DNA of 64,000 bases from Diadema setosum (Eukaryota; Echinodermata; Echinoidea; Diadematoida; Diadematidae): NCBI GenBank assembly GCA_033980235.1, contig CM067070.1, forward strand, positions 29,774,627-29,838,626, written 5' to 3'. Position 1 is the stretch's first letter. Each line of letters opens with the position of its first letter. Of this stretch, positions 22,826 to 33,947 are shown piece by piece. Below the pieces are notes generated by a model. The model searched no databases. It saw nothing but the letters and a program-made list of their open reading frames with translations, and was not told the origin of the DNA. The translations under genes and the position numbers were made by a program.

Positions 22826-23974
22826 ATGCGAAAAGAAGTAAATCGCAATAATGTCTGTACTTTGATTGCAAAGGGATTTTTCAAGGGTGAGGGAGGGAGG
22901 GTGGCTGCTGGTAACATCTGGAGAAAACGGTCTAAAGAAGACATGTATGTAAGTAATTTTTTATTGATTATGTATCTTTTTGTGTGTTTTAAGTACGCAC
23001 ACGACACAGCGATTGATTTTCATTTCAACTTAGATTTTGTTATGTGCTCAGCAGTGTTTGCATTTTGCCTTGACATACATTCCATGTACGCAACATCAAT
23101 ATCTGTCTTACCTGGATATATTAATCTGATTTTTCACAATTGTGCCAAGTGCATACTTATGAACGTACGTATAACCACTCGTATGTTTTTTGAACTGAGA
23201 ACTGTAGTACCATATCCACTATGTAAAGAACCAGTACTCGGTATACCTTTTTACATTGTTCTATGCACGCTCACTGTGCTTTCTCTCCTGGCGAAATTCA
23301 TACAAATTTACATAACAGTGTTAATGAACTTTCTATTGTGTATGCAAAAATGTGTTATGCCGGTGCTCTCGACCGCTATCAATTTGTCATCAGCTTTGAG
23401 CTATCTGTCATCCTTGTGTATCCAAAAATGCATTATTCCGGTGTTTTTGACCTCGCAAATCAATTCACTACCTGTTCTCAGCTATTTGTTATTGTACATG
23501 CAAAGACGTGTTACCACGGTACTTCCGACTCCTCTCAGTGATTTGTTATCAATGTTCATGCAAAAATGTGTCATCCCGGTGCTTCTGACTCCTCTACGTA
23601 ATTTGCCTCCTACCCTCTGCAAACTGTTATCATTGTGTAGGCATGAATGTGTTGCTATGGTGTTTTTGTTCACCCCCAATTATTTGTTGTCTGTTTGCTC
23701 TGGCATTCGCTTCTCAGAACTCTTCAGTGCAATTCTGGCCTCATATAGCCTAGCAACAACCTCATTCCCTACTTACTATACTGGTGCAGTTACCTTTGAA
23801 TTTTTGGCATGCATTGTTTTATGTATGGCCATTGGACATTCTTTTCCCATTTATCAGGGTGAATGTTCTCCCACTTGTCTCCCCATAAAACCAAGCAGCA
23901 GATGTGTTTTTAAGAAGTTATTTGCTGTTTACAGCCTGTCTTCATATTCACCTGCCTTGTATCAGTCACAATGA
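22826..23974 (+). CDS. Putative LINE ORF1: hydrophobic repeat protein
   Basis: 382 codons without a stop, directly ahead of the endonuclease/RT frame. Its TGA overlaps the next ATG as ATGA at 23971-23974. The product is hydrophobic and cysteine-rich, with a basic N-terminus (MRKEVNRNN) and several possible membrane segments. Residues about 173-291 are five tandem repeats starting MQKCVMPVL, IQKCIIPVF, MQRRVTTVL, MQKCVIPVL and RHECVAMVF. Their lengths of 26, 26, 20, 27 and 20 residues mean that every length change between units keeps the frame. No zinc finger, RRM, coiled coil or esterase typical of LINE ORF1 was seen. The alternative is that this is T-rich 5' UTR that happens to lack stops, since T-rich codons read as hydrophobic residues. 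I do not recognise a homologue. Confidence 0.45.
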   Translation: MRKEVNRNNVCTLIAKGFFKGEGGRVAAGNIWRKRSKEDMYVSNFLLIMYLFVCFKYAHDTAIDFHFNLDFVMCSAVFAFCLDIHSMYATSISVLPGYINLIFHNCAKCILMNVRITTRMFFELRTVVPYPLCKEPVLGIPFYIVLCTLTVLSLLAKFIQIYITVLMNFLLCMQKCVMPVLSTAINLSSALSYLSSLCIQKCIIPVFLTSQINSLPVLSYLLLYMQRRVTTVLPTPLSDLLSMFMQKCVIPVLLTPLRNLPPTLCKLLSLCRHECVAMVFLFTPNYLLSVCSGIRFSELFSAILASYSLATTSFPTYYTGAVTFEFLACIVLCMAIGHSFPIYQGECSPTCLPIKPSSRCVFKKLFAVYSLSSYSPALYQSQ

Positions 23975-26900
23975 TGAATTCAAATACCACTGTAAACTCG
24001 AATGCCGCATCAGTTGCCACTCTTTATCCTCAGTCATTTGCTGATATGACACCAGTAATTTCAGTGGACAGCGAAGAGGGTGAGGATTCCGACATCGTCA
24101 CTTTCTTAAATATGCAAACTCCCGAATTAAGACTGGATTTTGACTGTAGCGATACAGCAGTCCAAAATGTATTCACTCACTACCACACAGAGGATGACCT
24201 TACTTCACTCACTCATACCGACGAAAATCAACTGTTTATTTCACATTTTAATATCAGAAGCTTAAATAAAAACTTTGATCAATTTCTTTCTTTTGTGAGT
24301 ATATTAAAATCCAAATATAATATTATCGGGCTCAGTGAAACTTGGTTGAAGGAGACATCACCCTCTTCGCTGCTTACTATAGACGGTTTTAAACTCATAA
24401 CAAATAATAGAACATGGAAGAAAGGTGGGGGAGTCGGATTTTATGTGTCACAGAATTTAGACTGTGTCTTCTTAGAAAAATACAGCGTGATGTCAGATAC
24501 ATTTGAAAGTGTATTTATCGAGGTCAAAACTTCAAACAAAGGTAATATTATAATTGGGGAGATTTATCGACCCCCAAGCTCAAACCCTGCTGAATTTTTA
24601 GATTTATTCTGCGGCCTTATCTCGAACACTTACTTTGACAGTAAGACATGTTTTGTCATGGGTGATTTTAATCTCAATCTCCTTAATTACAGTGATAATC
24701 CCTTATGCGCAGATTTTCTTAATCTTATGTTGTCGAAATCATTTATTCCCCTTATAAGGAAACCGACTCGAATAACTGATGAAGTATCTACTCTTATTGA
24801 CAACATTTTTGTAAATGATTCATTTTCTGACATTACATCTGGCATAATAGTTTCTGACGTTACTGATCATTTCCCAATTTACGCCCTTGTGTCCAGTTTT
24901 ATGACTGCTAATGCTTCTCACACTCATAACCCAGGTATTCGTGTAATGTCGGAATCCAACCTTAATAAACTTAGGGAGAAATTAAGTTCAGAGGATTGGT
25001 CCACCGTATACAGTCTAAGCGACATTGATTTAGCCTTTGAAAATTTTATAAATATTTTGATTGCTAATTATGATTCTTGTGTTCCTCTCCGAAGACCTCA
25101 CCATTCTAATTATAAAAAAGTACCACGACAACCATGGGTTACAAAATCTCTTCTCAGGTCCATTAACCGCAAGAATAAACTTTTTCATAAGTATCGTAAA
25201 GATCCATCCCCTTTAAACAAATTAAGATATGTTCGTTATCGGAATATATTGACATCCATAATACGTATAGCCAAGCGAAATTATTTTTCCCGACAGTTTG
25301 TTAAATATAAATCTGATGTGAAGAGTACGTGGAAGGTGATTAATGAGGCGCTCAAACATAAAAACAATACTGATCCTCCTAAATATATTTCAGTGGACGG
25401 CCGCCAGATTAACGACCCGGTCAATATGGCGTAATCTTTCAATGATTATTTTGCAACTCTTGGTCCACATCTTGCTAGTAAAATCCCGAAATCATCAACT
25501 GAATTTTATAGATACTTAGGTAATAGGAATTCTCAATCAATATTTTTTGAACCTATTGCTGAAGAAGAAATTATAGATATTATTAAGAATTTGAACGATA
25601 AAAAAAGTTCAGGATATGATGGAATTACAAATTTTCTTTTAAAAAATGTTTTAAACGAAATCATTACTCCTCTTACATACATTTTCAATCAATCCTTACT
25701 TAATGGCAAAGTCCCCAATAAGATGAAGGTCGCAAAAGTTGTCCCTATCTTTAAGAAGGGACAGAAAGATTTGGTGAATAATTACCGACCAATTTCTTTG
25801 TTGACTTCAATTTCTAAAATTCTCGAAAGGGTGGTTTACACACGATTATTAAAATTTCTCACAAATCATAACATTCTGTCGGATTATCAGTTTGGTTTTA
25901 GAAAACATTACAACACAACCCATGCTTTACTTACTTTTATAGACAAGGTAGCTCATGCTATAGATAGTTTTGAACATACAATTGGAGTTTTTCTTGATTT
26001 TTCTAAAGCTTTCGACACGATAGATCATGAAATCTTGTTTTATAAATTGTGTCACTATGGAATCCGCGGTACCCCCTTAGAATGGTTTAAGAGTTATTTA
26101 ACAGAAAGAAAGCAATTTGTTAATATCAATAGCCATGATTCGCAATTAAAGCCTATTTCATGTGGAGTCCCGCAGGGCTCCCTCTTGGGCCCACTTTTAT
26201 TTATAGTATACATAAACGATCTTCCAAAATCATCGCAAATTTGGTCATTCATTTGTTTCGCCGATGACACAAGCTTGTTTTTTTTTCACATCGAGACCCT
26301 AATGCATTAATAAACATGATGAATACTGAGCTCAAGTCCGTGCAATCCTGGATTTATGCGAACAAATTGTCCTTGAATATAGAAAAAACTCATTATATGG
26401 TATTTAGTAATTCTTTGAATGTTGTTCCCTATGATATCAAAATAAATGATTTATGTTTAAAGCAGGTTAATAATACAAAGTTTTTAGGGCTTTGGATTGA
26501 CCAAGAATTATCCTGGAAAACTCATGTTAATTTTGTAAGTAAAATTTTGTCTAGAAATATTGGGATTTTGAATAAGCTAAAACATTTTTTCCTGTTCATA
26601 TTTTGCAGAGTATATATTCTTGTTTAATATCTCCACACTTCAATTCCGGAATTTTGGCGTGGGGAAATGCAATTCACTCATTACTAGATTCCCTTCTCCG
26701 TATTCAAAAGCGTGCAATAAGAATCATAAACCACGCCGGATATTTTGCCCATACCAATTGTTTTTCAGACTTATTTTATTATAATCTCGGAATTTTCATG
26801 TATAAACTAACAACTAATGAATTACCATCTGTTTTTATCCACATGTTCAAAAGGAATCGTTCTGTCCACTGTTATCCCACTCGCCAGAGTGACGCCTATC

Positions 26901-27067
26901 ACCTTCCCCGTACTCGCACTATTTTTGCAAAGAAGACAATTATATTTACTGGACCCAGATATTGGAATGATCTCCCTCTAGATATCACTTCTTCCTTATC
27001 TTTATTCACCTTCAAACGCAAATTAAAACAGTTATTACTTAGTGGATACACACTACCAAGCCTTTAG
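23971..27067 (+). pseudogene. LINE ORF2: endonuclease and reverse transcriptase
   Basis: Residues 1-487 carry an APE-type endonuclease: HFNIRSLN (92-99), SETWL (122-126), IYRPP (198-202), GDFNLN (231-236) and SDVTDHFPIY (295-304). After a TAA at 25432-25434 the same frame continues into reverse transcriptase: YRPISLL, GFRKHYNTTHAL, FLDFSKAFDTIDH, GVPQGSLLGP and FADDTSLFF with the catalytic Asp pair. A frame change in the thymine run near 26279-26286 leads to NKLSLNIEKTHYMVF and FLGLWIDQELSW. A second near 26590 leads to the C-terminal region ending YPTRQSDAYHLPRTRT and GPRYWNDLP. With three disabling changes the copy cannot make one product, but all motifs are well preserved, so decay is moderate. 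Clade placement (CR1/Jockey group) is from motif style only. Confidence 0.92.
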
Positions 27068-27522
27068 CAACCTTTTTACGCTCCCAGTCTTTTGTCCTTG
27101 TCCGCAGCACCAAGTTACTTACGTTATTTCATGGTACCGATACATCTTTTAATAATACAGCATTTTTGTTATTCAAACACTGCGAGATTTGTATGCAGTC
27201 TGGTTTGTGCGATATCTATGTGGTTCATTAGTTTATTACTCATCTATTTTTTTTTTTTTTTGTACTGGTGTAATTTTTGTTGGTCAAGACAAACATATCC
27301 GTTCTCCGTGTAAAATCATATGCCTATGAACTCGGGAACCTACAGTTTTACAAGCTTTAAAGCTTTTATGTAGGCCCCATCATATTTCTTATACTTATTA
27401 GTGACATTTTCATACGATGTGACCATGTACATTTGTGTCAAGTATATTTTCTTTTTCTTTTTCTTCTACAATCAAAAGACATGATTGTATATATTTTGTA
27501 CTCTTGTTTTGTTGTCAATAAT

Positions 27523-30000
27523 CTGCCCCCCCAAGGAAAAACGCAGTATCTACATCCAGCTCCATTTCTAAACAACCGAGATATTCACCATTTTATCTTT
27601 TTGCCAAAGCCCCTGGAAAATATACTCTTCTGAAAAATTCCTTCATTGTGGAATTTTAGTCTATCTAGCTACCAATTTTCCTGGAAAATATCATTTTGTG
27701 TTTTTGTTTTGTTTTTCAGTTATTGATGAAAATGTAGATACTTTGGGGAAACCCCACGCAATTGACTGATTTCCCCAAGGAAAAACGCAGTATCTACAAT
27801 GGAACGAATTTCCCCAAGGAAAAACGCAGTATCTACAGCGGAATGACTAGGATTAATCTTCTGCCATAATTATGTATGCATGTATACATCATTGTTCAAG
27901 TATTCTCTGGCCCTGGGGGATGCACCCTCAATCCCCCCCCCCCCCCCCCATTTATCGCCTGATTACAGAGTAGGCTTCATAAGATTATTAAATAACAGAT
28001 CGTTCTTGGAACGTTTTGCTTAAAAGTGTATCCCAGACCGATCTTGCTGTAGGCCTAACGTTACGTCGATACGTGTTTAATATGAAGCTTGCCAGGGCTG
28101 TTATGTGATGCTACATGGCCTAGCCGCTAACTAGCATCTAGAATACTAGGCCTAGATCTAGATCTGTACAGTCTAGGTTACAGTCTGTCTAGACCAAAAT
28201 AAATCTAAATCGGATGTCTGGACCTAGATCGATCTAGACTAGGTCTAGTTTTTATATCGTTTATTCTAGGCTGGCTACGTAGCAGGCTACACGAGTCTAC
28301 CGCCTCAGGCTATACATGCACGATGCTCACAGAAAAAAAAAATAGCCTAACGTTAGAACTGCAGAAGGTTTAAGCCCTACACGAGCCAGGACTCTTTGAT
28401 TAGAAAAAAAAATACATCTAGAACCGGTCTAGAATGAAGTGACATCCGCTCTCTAGGCCTATTCCTTCTGGATTGAACCTAAGTTTAACGTCATGTAAAT
28501 TTGTAATGTAGGCCTAACTTTTTTTACTTGTAAGTTATGTAGCATGCAGCATGGGATCATGCATGCATTTTACGCAACCCAGTCTCACTAACCGGTTAGG
28601 GTCTTGACACTGTCTAGATCCGATAAGAATTAAAATACAACTTATTCTTAACTTTCTCTATTTCGTCCATTTACCGTGGGTACCTATTTTTCCCATGGAC
28701 CCTAATCTATAGTATTGTCAATATAGTATTGTATGGTATGGAGTAGTAGATAATTGAACATTGACACTTCACTAGACTTAGGATTCTAAAAAGTGGTTAA
28801 GTTTTAGACTTCTTACTACAGGCCTGCCCTAGAGTAGGCCTAGTCAAGTCCTACACTAGATCTTTCTTTAGACTTTCGGAATACGGACCCTGAAAGTTCT
28901 GATCAACGTTAAGTCTAACATTAGAAAAGAGACGCAAGACTCAAACGTTAGGCATACCCTACTGTCTAGACAAGTCTAAAAGACTTAGACTTTAGATCTA
29001 AGGGAGGGTGTAACATGTTACATAACCTGACGTTTATCCGATACAACAGAAATAGATCTATTGCCTTTCGAAGAAACTTTCGGATTCGGAGCCTGAGGAA
29101 TTTTGACAAGGGTCTAGGCCTAACAAAGTTACTTCACAACAAGTTATAGTACGGATAATGTTCATCATTGAGGTAGAATATGAAAGAATAAAGCTGATCG
29201 TTTATCACACGAAGCGAAGTAAACACAAATGTATGCATTTGTGTTTACCTCGCTTCGTGTGACAAACATGCATTGTGTTTACTTCGCTTCGTGTGACAAA
29301 CAATCAGCTTTATTCTTTCAATATTGAAATAGTTTTTAATAACTTACTCATTATCTGCAGATAAATTTTTCTTGAGGGCTAGGCTCACGAGTAATTTTCC
29401 CCACGACAACATTTTGTTTTATTCCAAGTACACACTCCCACTGTATGCTGACTAGCCGGGCCCTGTGCTGACTGCATGCACAGCATCAGTGCAGCTAGCT
29501 GCAAGCTGTCAGTGTTGTGTTGTATTGTTTAATGTGCACTCGGTTAGTCTTAATCACACACTGTGTTTTATATTAGGATCACGATCTCATCAAAATATTT
29601 ACTAATCAGTATTGTTTCGGTTAGATATTTTGAACATTATGTCTTATTATTGAGCAAGTATATCTAAAGAAAGTAATTTACGTTCAAATTACAGAACAAC
29701 CGGCAAAGTATTCACATATATAAATAACAGTGTCTGGTAATTAAGACTAGCTTTGTAGATACTGCGTTTTTCCTTGGGGAAATATTCATCATGTAGATAC
29801 TGCGTTTTTCCTTGGGGAAAGTGCAAGTTGAGTGTAGATACTGCGTTTGGCAGTTACGGAAAAGTGGCTTTCTAAACATTTTTTTCAAAAATCTGAATAT
29901 GTCATATGAAGAAGGATTGCCCACTGACTATATTTATGCAAAAAAGTGAAAATCGCCAAAAATGTTAGATACTGCGTTTTTCCTTGGGGGGGGGGGGCAG
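27523..30000. mobile_element. TAAT-flanked inverted-repeat transposon, no ORF
   Basis: 2,478 bp, flanked by TAAT at 27519-27522 and 30001-30004. Ends are CTGC, a cytosine run, then AAGGAAAAACGCAGTATCTA, and the mirror image at the right. The motif AAGGAAAAACGCAGTATCTA recurs at 27786 and 27818 in the left part and, inverted, near 29755, 29793, 29834 (truncated) and 29966 on the right. A large hairpin lies at 29181-29320. The middle (about 28000-29150) is rich in CTAG and TAGGCCTA, with no open frame of note. Removing it rejoins a LINE 3' UTR cleanly. Four-base duplications occur with Ginger- and some Academ-type elements, but the family is not identified. Confidence 0.8.
29181..29320. repeat. 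Large hairpin with repeated CACACGAAGCGAAGTAAACAC
   Basis: TGAAAGAATAAAGCTGATCG... at 29181 pairs with its near-perfect complement ending at 29320, arms about 50 bp. A third partial copy of the arm fills the loop (29244-29272). It lies within the TAAT-flanked element. Confidence 0.8.
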
Positions 30001-30062
30001 TAATTTTGTAATGTTATCATTGAGAAAATGGAAATATGAAATAAATTTGAACTGAACTGAAC

Positions 30063-30814
30063 TGAAATAATACCGGTACGTTATTACATACAAAGAAATG
30101 GAGATCCATATTACCATTTTATTGAATATATTTGGCCATTATTCAGGGCTTTGCTACGTTTTTAAAGGGGGGGGGGGGGGTCAAAATCACCTGTCAGTCA
30201 AGCAGAAAGAAAATCAAAAGATAAGAGAAAAAACAACAACAATTCTTTGTTCTTTCAAAGGCTAATTTTCCGCCAAAAGTCGGCTAACAAGCAAAAGACA
30301 AAAACCAAGGACAAAAACAAAAAGCCTTCATAATGTTGCTGCCACTTCCCTCATACTTTATATTTCATGCAAAAGAGTGGTACATTCGATCCCTGTTAAG
30401 TGTGTGTGTGTGTGTGGGGGGGGGGGGTGGGGCGCCAAGCTTCCTCCCCCCTCCCCATCCGCTTAAAAAAAAAAGAATAAAAAACTTACCAAAATGGTAC
30501 TTCAAGGGTTAGTAAAGTGCTTTTGAAATCGACATGAAAGGGGGATCAAGAAATAAGATATTTTGCTAAGATTTCGTTTAACCATATTATAATTAAAGTG
30601 TACTCAGAACATCCGAACGGCAAACAGAGTCGCTGCAATGTTGCGCAATGTGATGTAGAATGTAAACCTTTGTACCTTACGCTTCGTTATATCAAAGCTA
30701 GATCATTAATGATTTTGCAGTGTTTCTTTACATACTGGTCTATATCAAAATGCCTTGCATTGCCAATAATAAGATTTGACCTGGGCTATTTCCTAACTTT
30801 GTCATGTATATAAA

Positions 30815-30855
<41 letters not shown>

Positions 30856-30975
30856 ACCAATAATATTAGAAGATGTTCTAAAGTGCAGAATTTGGATATC
30901 CTTCCCCCATTTGGTCACTTCGACGCCCCCTCTCTGGTCATACCTCCCCAAATCATGAACATAAACCGACACCCT
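30063..30975. other. Intergenic with (GT)n and (CA)n microsatellites
   Basis: A guanine run near 30170, (GT)n plus guanine run at about 30399-30430, and (CA)n at about 30812-30855. No gene recognised. Confidence 0.7.
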
Positions 30976-30982
30976 TGACTAC

Positions 30983-32656
30983 CAGTGTCGGATCCGCCCC
31001 CTTACTTTCCAAAGCGAAAAAAATAAAGCTACAAAAGGCAGTTTCTGGACTGCAAAATGTCAACATTTTCAAGCTCGATCGCTCCGCTCGATCGCTCCGC
31101 TCGATCGCATTTAATCGCTATGCCATTCTCCTGATGTTGCTGCCAGTAATTGACAGCAGTTGCGCCCGTTGCACCCCACCTTTAATTTCCAAAGCCCCCC
31201 CCCCCCCCCCCAAAAAAAAAGTATAGCTACAAACGGCAGTTTTGGGACTATAAAATGTCAAAATTTTCAAGCTCACTCGCATTTAATCGCTATGCCATTC
31301 TCCTGATGTTGGTACCAGTAATTGCCAGCAGTTGCGCCCGGTGCGCCCCCCTCCCTTAATTTCCAAAGTGACAAAATACAGCTACACAAACGGCAGGTTT
31401 TGGACTGTAAAATGTCAAAATTTTCAAGCTCACTCGCTGCGCTCGCTCGCATATAATCGTTATGTCATTCTCCTAATGTTGCTGCCAGTAATTACCAGCA
31501 GTTGCACCCGGTGTGCCCCCCCCCCCCCCGCTTAATTTTCAAAGCGAAAAAATAATCTTAGTTACAACAGGCAGTTTCGGGACTGTAAAATGCCAAAATT
31601 TTGAAGTTCGCTCGCATTCAATCGTTATACCATTCTCCTGATGTTGCTGCCAGTAATCGTCAGCAGCAGTTGCGCCCGGTGCGTCCCCCCCCCCTTAATT
31701 TTCAAAGCGAAAAAATATAGCTACAAACGGCAGTTTTGGAATGGTAAAATTTCAAAATTGTCAAGCTCGCTCGGTTCGCTCGCTGGCATTAATCGTTATG
31801 CCATACTACTATAGGATGTTGCTGCCAGTAATTGCCAGCAGTTGCGCCCGGTGCGCCCCCTTAATTTCCAAAGCGAAAAAATATAGCTAAACAACCGGCA
31901 GTTTTAGGACTGTACAATGTCAAAATTTTCAAGCTCGCTCGCTTCGCTCGCTCGCATATAATCGTTGTGTCATTCTCCTGATGTCGCTGCCAGTAACTGC
32001 CAGCAGTTGCGTGCAGTGCAGTCCGCCCCCCTTAATTTCCAAAGCGAAAAAATATAGCTACACAAACGGCAGTTCGGGGACTGTTTAATGTCAAAGTTTT
32101 GAAGCTCGCTCGCATTTAATCGTTATGCCATTCTCCAGATGTTGCTGCCAGTAATTGTCAGCAGCAGTTGCGCCCGGTGCGTCTCCCCCTTCCCCACTTC
32201 ATTTCCAAAGCGAAAAAAAAAAAAAAAGCTACAAACGGCAGTTTTGGAATTGTAAAGTGTCAATATTTTCAAGCTCGCTCGCTACGCTCGCTCGCATCTA
32301 ATCGTTAGGCCATTCTACTAGGAAGTTGCTGCCAGCAATTGCCAGCCGTTGCGTCAAAAAAAGCGAAAAAAAATATAGCTATACAACCGGCAGTTTGGTG
32401 ACTGTAAAATGTCAACATTTTCAAGCTCGCTCGCTCCACTCCCTCGCATATGTAATCGTTATGTCATTCTCATGATGTCGCTGCCAGTAATTGCCAGCCG
32501 TTGCGTCCGGTGCGCGCCCCTTTTATTTCCAAAGCGAAAAAATATAGCTACAAACGGCAGTTTGGGGACTGTAAAATGTCAAAATTTTCAAGCTCGCTTG
32601 CTCCGCCCGCTCGCATTTAATTGTTATGCAATTCTCCTGATGTTGCTGCCAGTAAT
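30983..32656. repeat. Tandem array, ten units of about 170 bp
   Basis: Ten diverged units. Each contains TTAATTTCCAAAGCGAAAAA, AATATAGCTACAAACGGCAG, CTGTAAAATGTCAAAATTTT, a CGCTCGCTTCGCTCGCTCGC-type segment, TCTCCTGATGTTGCTGCC and CAGCAGTTGCGCCCGG, followed by a cytosine run of variable length. Unit starts are near 30992, 31183, 31353, 31524, 31695, 31862, 32033, 32200, 32350 and 32523. The ninth is degraded and the last is cut off after TGCCAGTAATT. Reading frames through it are not conserved between units, so it is a satellite-like array and not coding. Confidence 0.9.
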
Positions 32657-32765
32657 TTGTCGTTTCACACCGTCATTCCATAATCCATAAGGAAAAAATG
32701 ACTGCGCAGTGGAATGTATCACATTCCGTTATGTATTGCAGTCCCCATTACAGTTTCCAGACTGA

Positions 32766-32822
32766 CAGCACACGCACATACGCGCACACACACATACACA
32801 CGCACGCACGCACAAGCATGCA
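32766..32822. repeat. (CACG/CACA)n microsatellite
   Basis: Alternating CA and CG dinucleotides, a purine-pyrimidine alternation that could adopt Z-DNA. Confidence 0.8.
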
Positions 32823-32934
32823 TACACGCCCTCAAAATTACTTTTCCACGAGGTGCCCCCCCCCCCCCCCATGTCTTGACCAACCCGCCACGGTACGCCA
32901 CTGGCTGCACCCGTCCTTTTATGGGCTTGTAATC

Positions 32935-33235
32935 GTGGATTGTTTGTTAATTTTTCCATCTGGGAAGATGGCTGGATAGCCCATATTCAGCTACTTAAGG
33001 TGGTTTTCCATGGAGTCCAGTTGGATGTGAGGTGGGACCACTTTGAACACCGTCCGGGTTAAACACCCTGCTCTTTGCGATGAATGAATGAAGGGGGATA
33101 TTTTACGTGCATGAGCTGTGACTCTCTCATACACGGGACCTCCATTTTATGTCCTATCCGTGGTGATGGTGACTATATCGCCGATCATCCCCCCACTCCT
33201 CATGAGGAGAGCATTGACAAACTAATTAACTCAGC
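32935..33235. repeat. Probable dispersed repeat copy
   Basis: Contains GGTTTTCCATGGAGTCCAG, AAACACCCTGCTCTTTGCGA, TTTTACGTGCATGAG and ACGGGACCTCCATTTTATG. Similar phrases are familiar to me from dispersed repeats of marine invertebrate genomes. No ends or coding sequence seen. A copy-number search would settle it. Confidence 0.35.
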
Positions 33236-33940
33236 TTTACTCAGTCATGTGTAAAACTTGGCCACACCATCACTCATCTTTTGTTATCGATACTTCAGGA
33301 CACTGATGTGTTTGTGCTGCTTTAGACTTTACATTTCACGATTGATCTCCATTGCATAGCTGTGATCATGTAGAGTGACATCTTTCCACTGAAAGAAATA
33401 ATTATTCATCTGAAGTGTATCTGTCTGCAGAGAGTTGCGGTTTGTCCCCTTGTCTCTCTCATCATCATCATGCTCTTCAATGTGCTGTTCAACATCAGCT
33501 GCCATGTCTGTCGTTTTGGCTGGAGTACGTTGTTTTGGTTGTGGTCTTGAAGAATACATAACTCATAAATGATTAAAACACTGGTTTTCATGTCACTTTT
33601 ATTCTCTCCCAGACAATTCATTTTACATTCATTTATACTAAAACGTTGAAAAAATGCTGGTCTTATTTCAAAAGCTTAGATCACCCCAAATTTAATGATA
33701 TCACCATGTAATGATGTACAACAATAACATTACATTTTGTGTGAAAATAATAGACCTACTCTAATCAAGTGCTCATTCTACCTAAAATGATACTCATGTG
33801 GCTGCAGAACAGTATTTTACAACGTATGCATACAGCTGAACAATTACATGTAAAAATATCTAGTTGTTACATTTCCTGAAAAAAAGATGCTTTAGTATTG
33901 AAATGAGTCAACAACGTCTAGCAGTAGGCCCTGCTGTGTA
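33236..33940. other. Region 3' of the THAP-like gene
   Basis: Contains the acidic minus-strand frame at 33329-33559 noted with the THAP-like gene, but otherwise nothing recognised. Confidence 0.4.
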
Positions 33941-33947
33941 TAACCAA

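Larger units (their letters stand above)
22300..30062 (+). mobile_element. CR1/Jockey-like LINE, interrupted by a DNA element
   Basis: A long non-LTR retrotransposon: tandem 5' repeats (22.3-22.8 kb), ORF1 (22826-23974), endonuclease/RT ORF2 (23971-27067), and a 3' UTR that continues to 27518 and resumes at 30001. It ends in ATTTGAACTGAACTGAACTG, a short-repeat tail typical of CR1/L2-type LINEs. The 2,478-bp segment between 27523 and 30000 is a later insertion flanked by TAAT. The exact 5' end is not defined. Because it has its 5' region it is close to full length, although ORF2 is disabled. Confidence 0.8.

Noticed and set aside
30975..32690. Repeated short frames containing LPVI and CAPP phrases
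   Set aside because: They come from the 170-bp tandem units and the frame is not kept from unit to unit.
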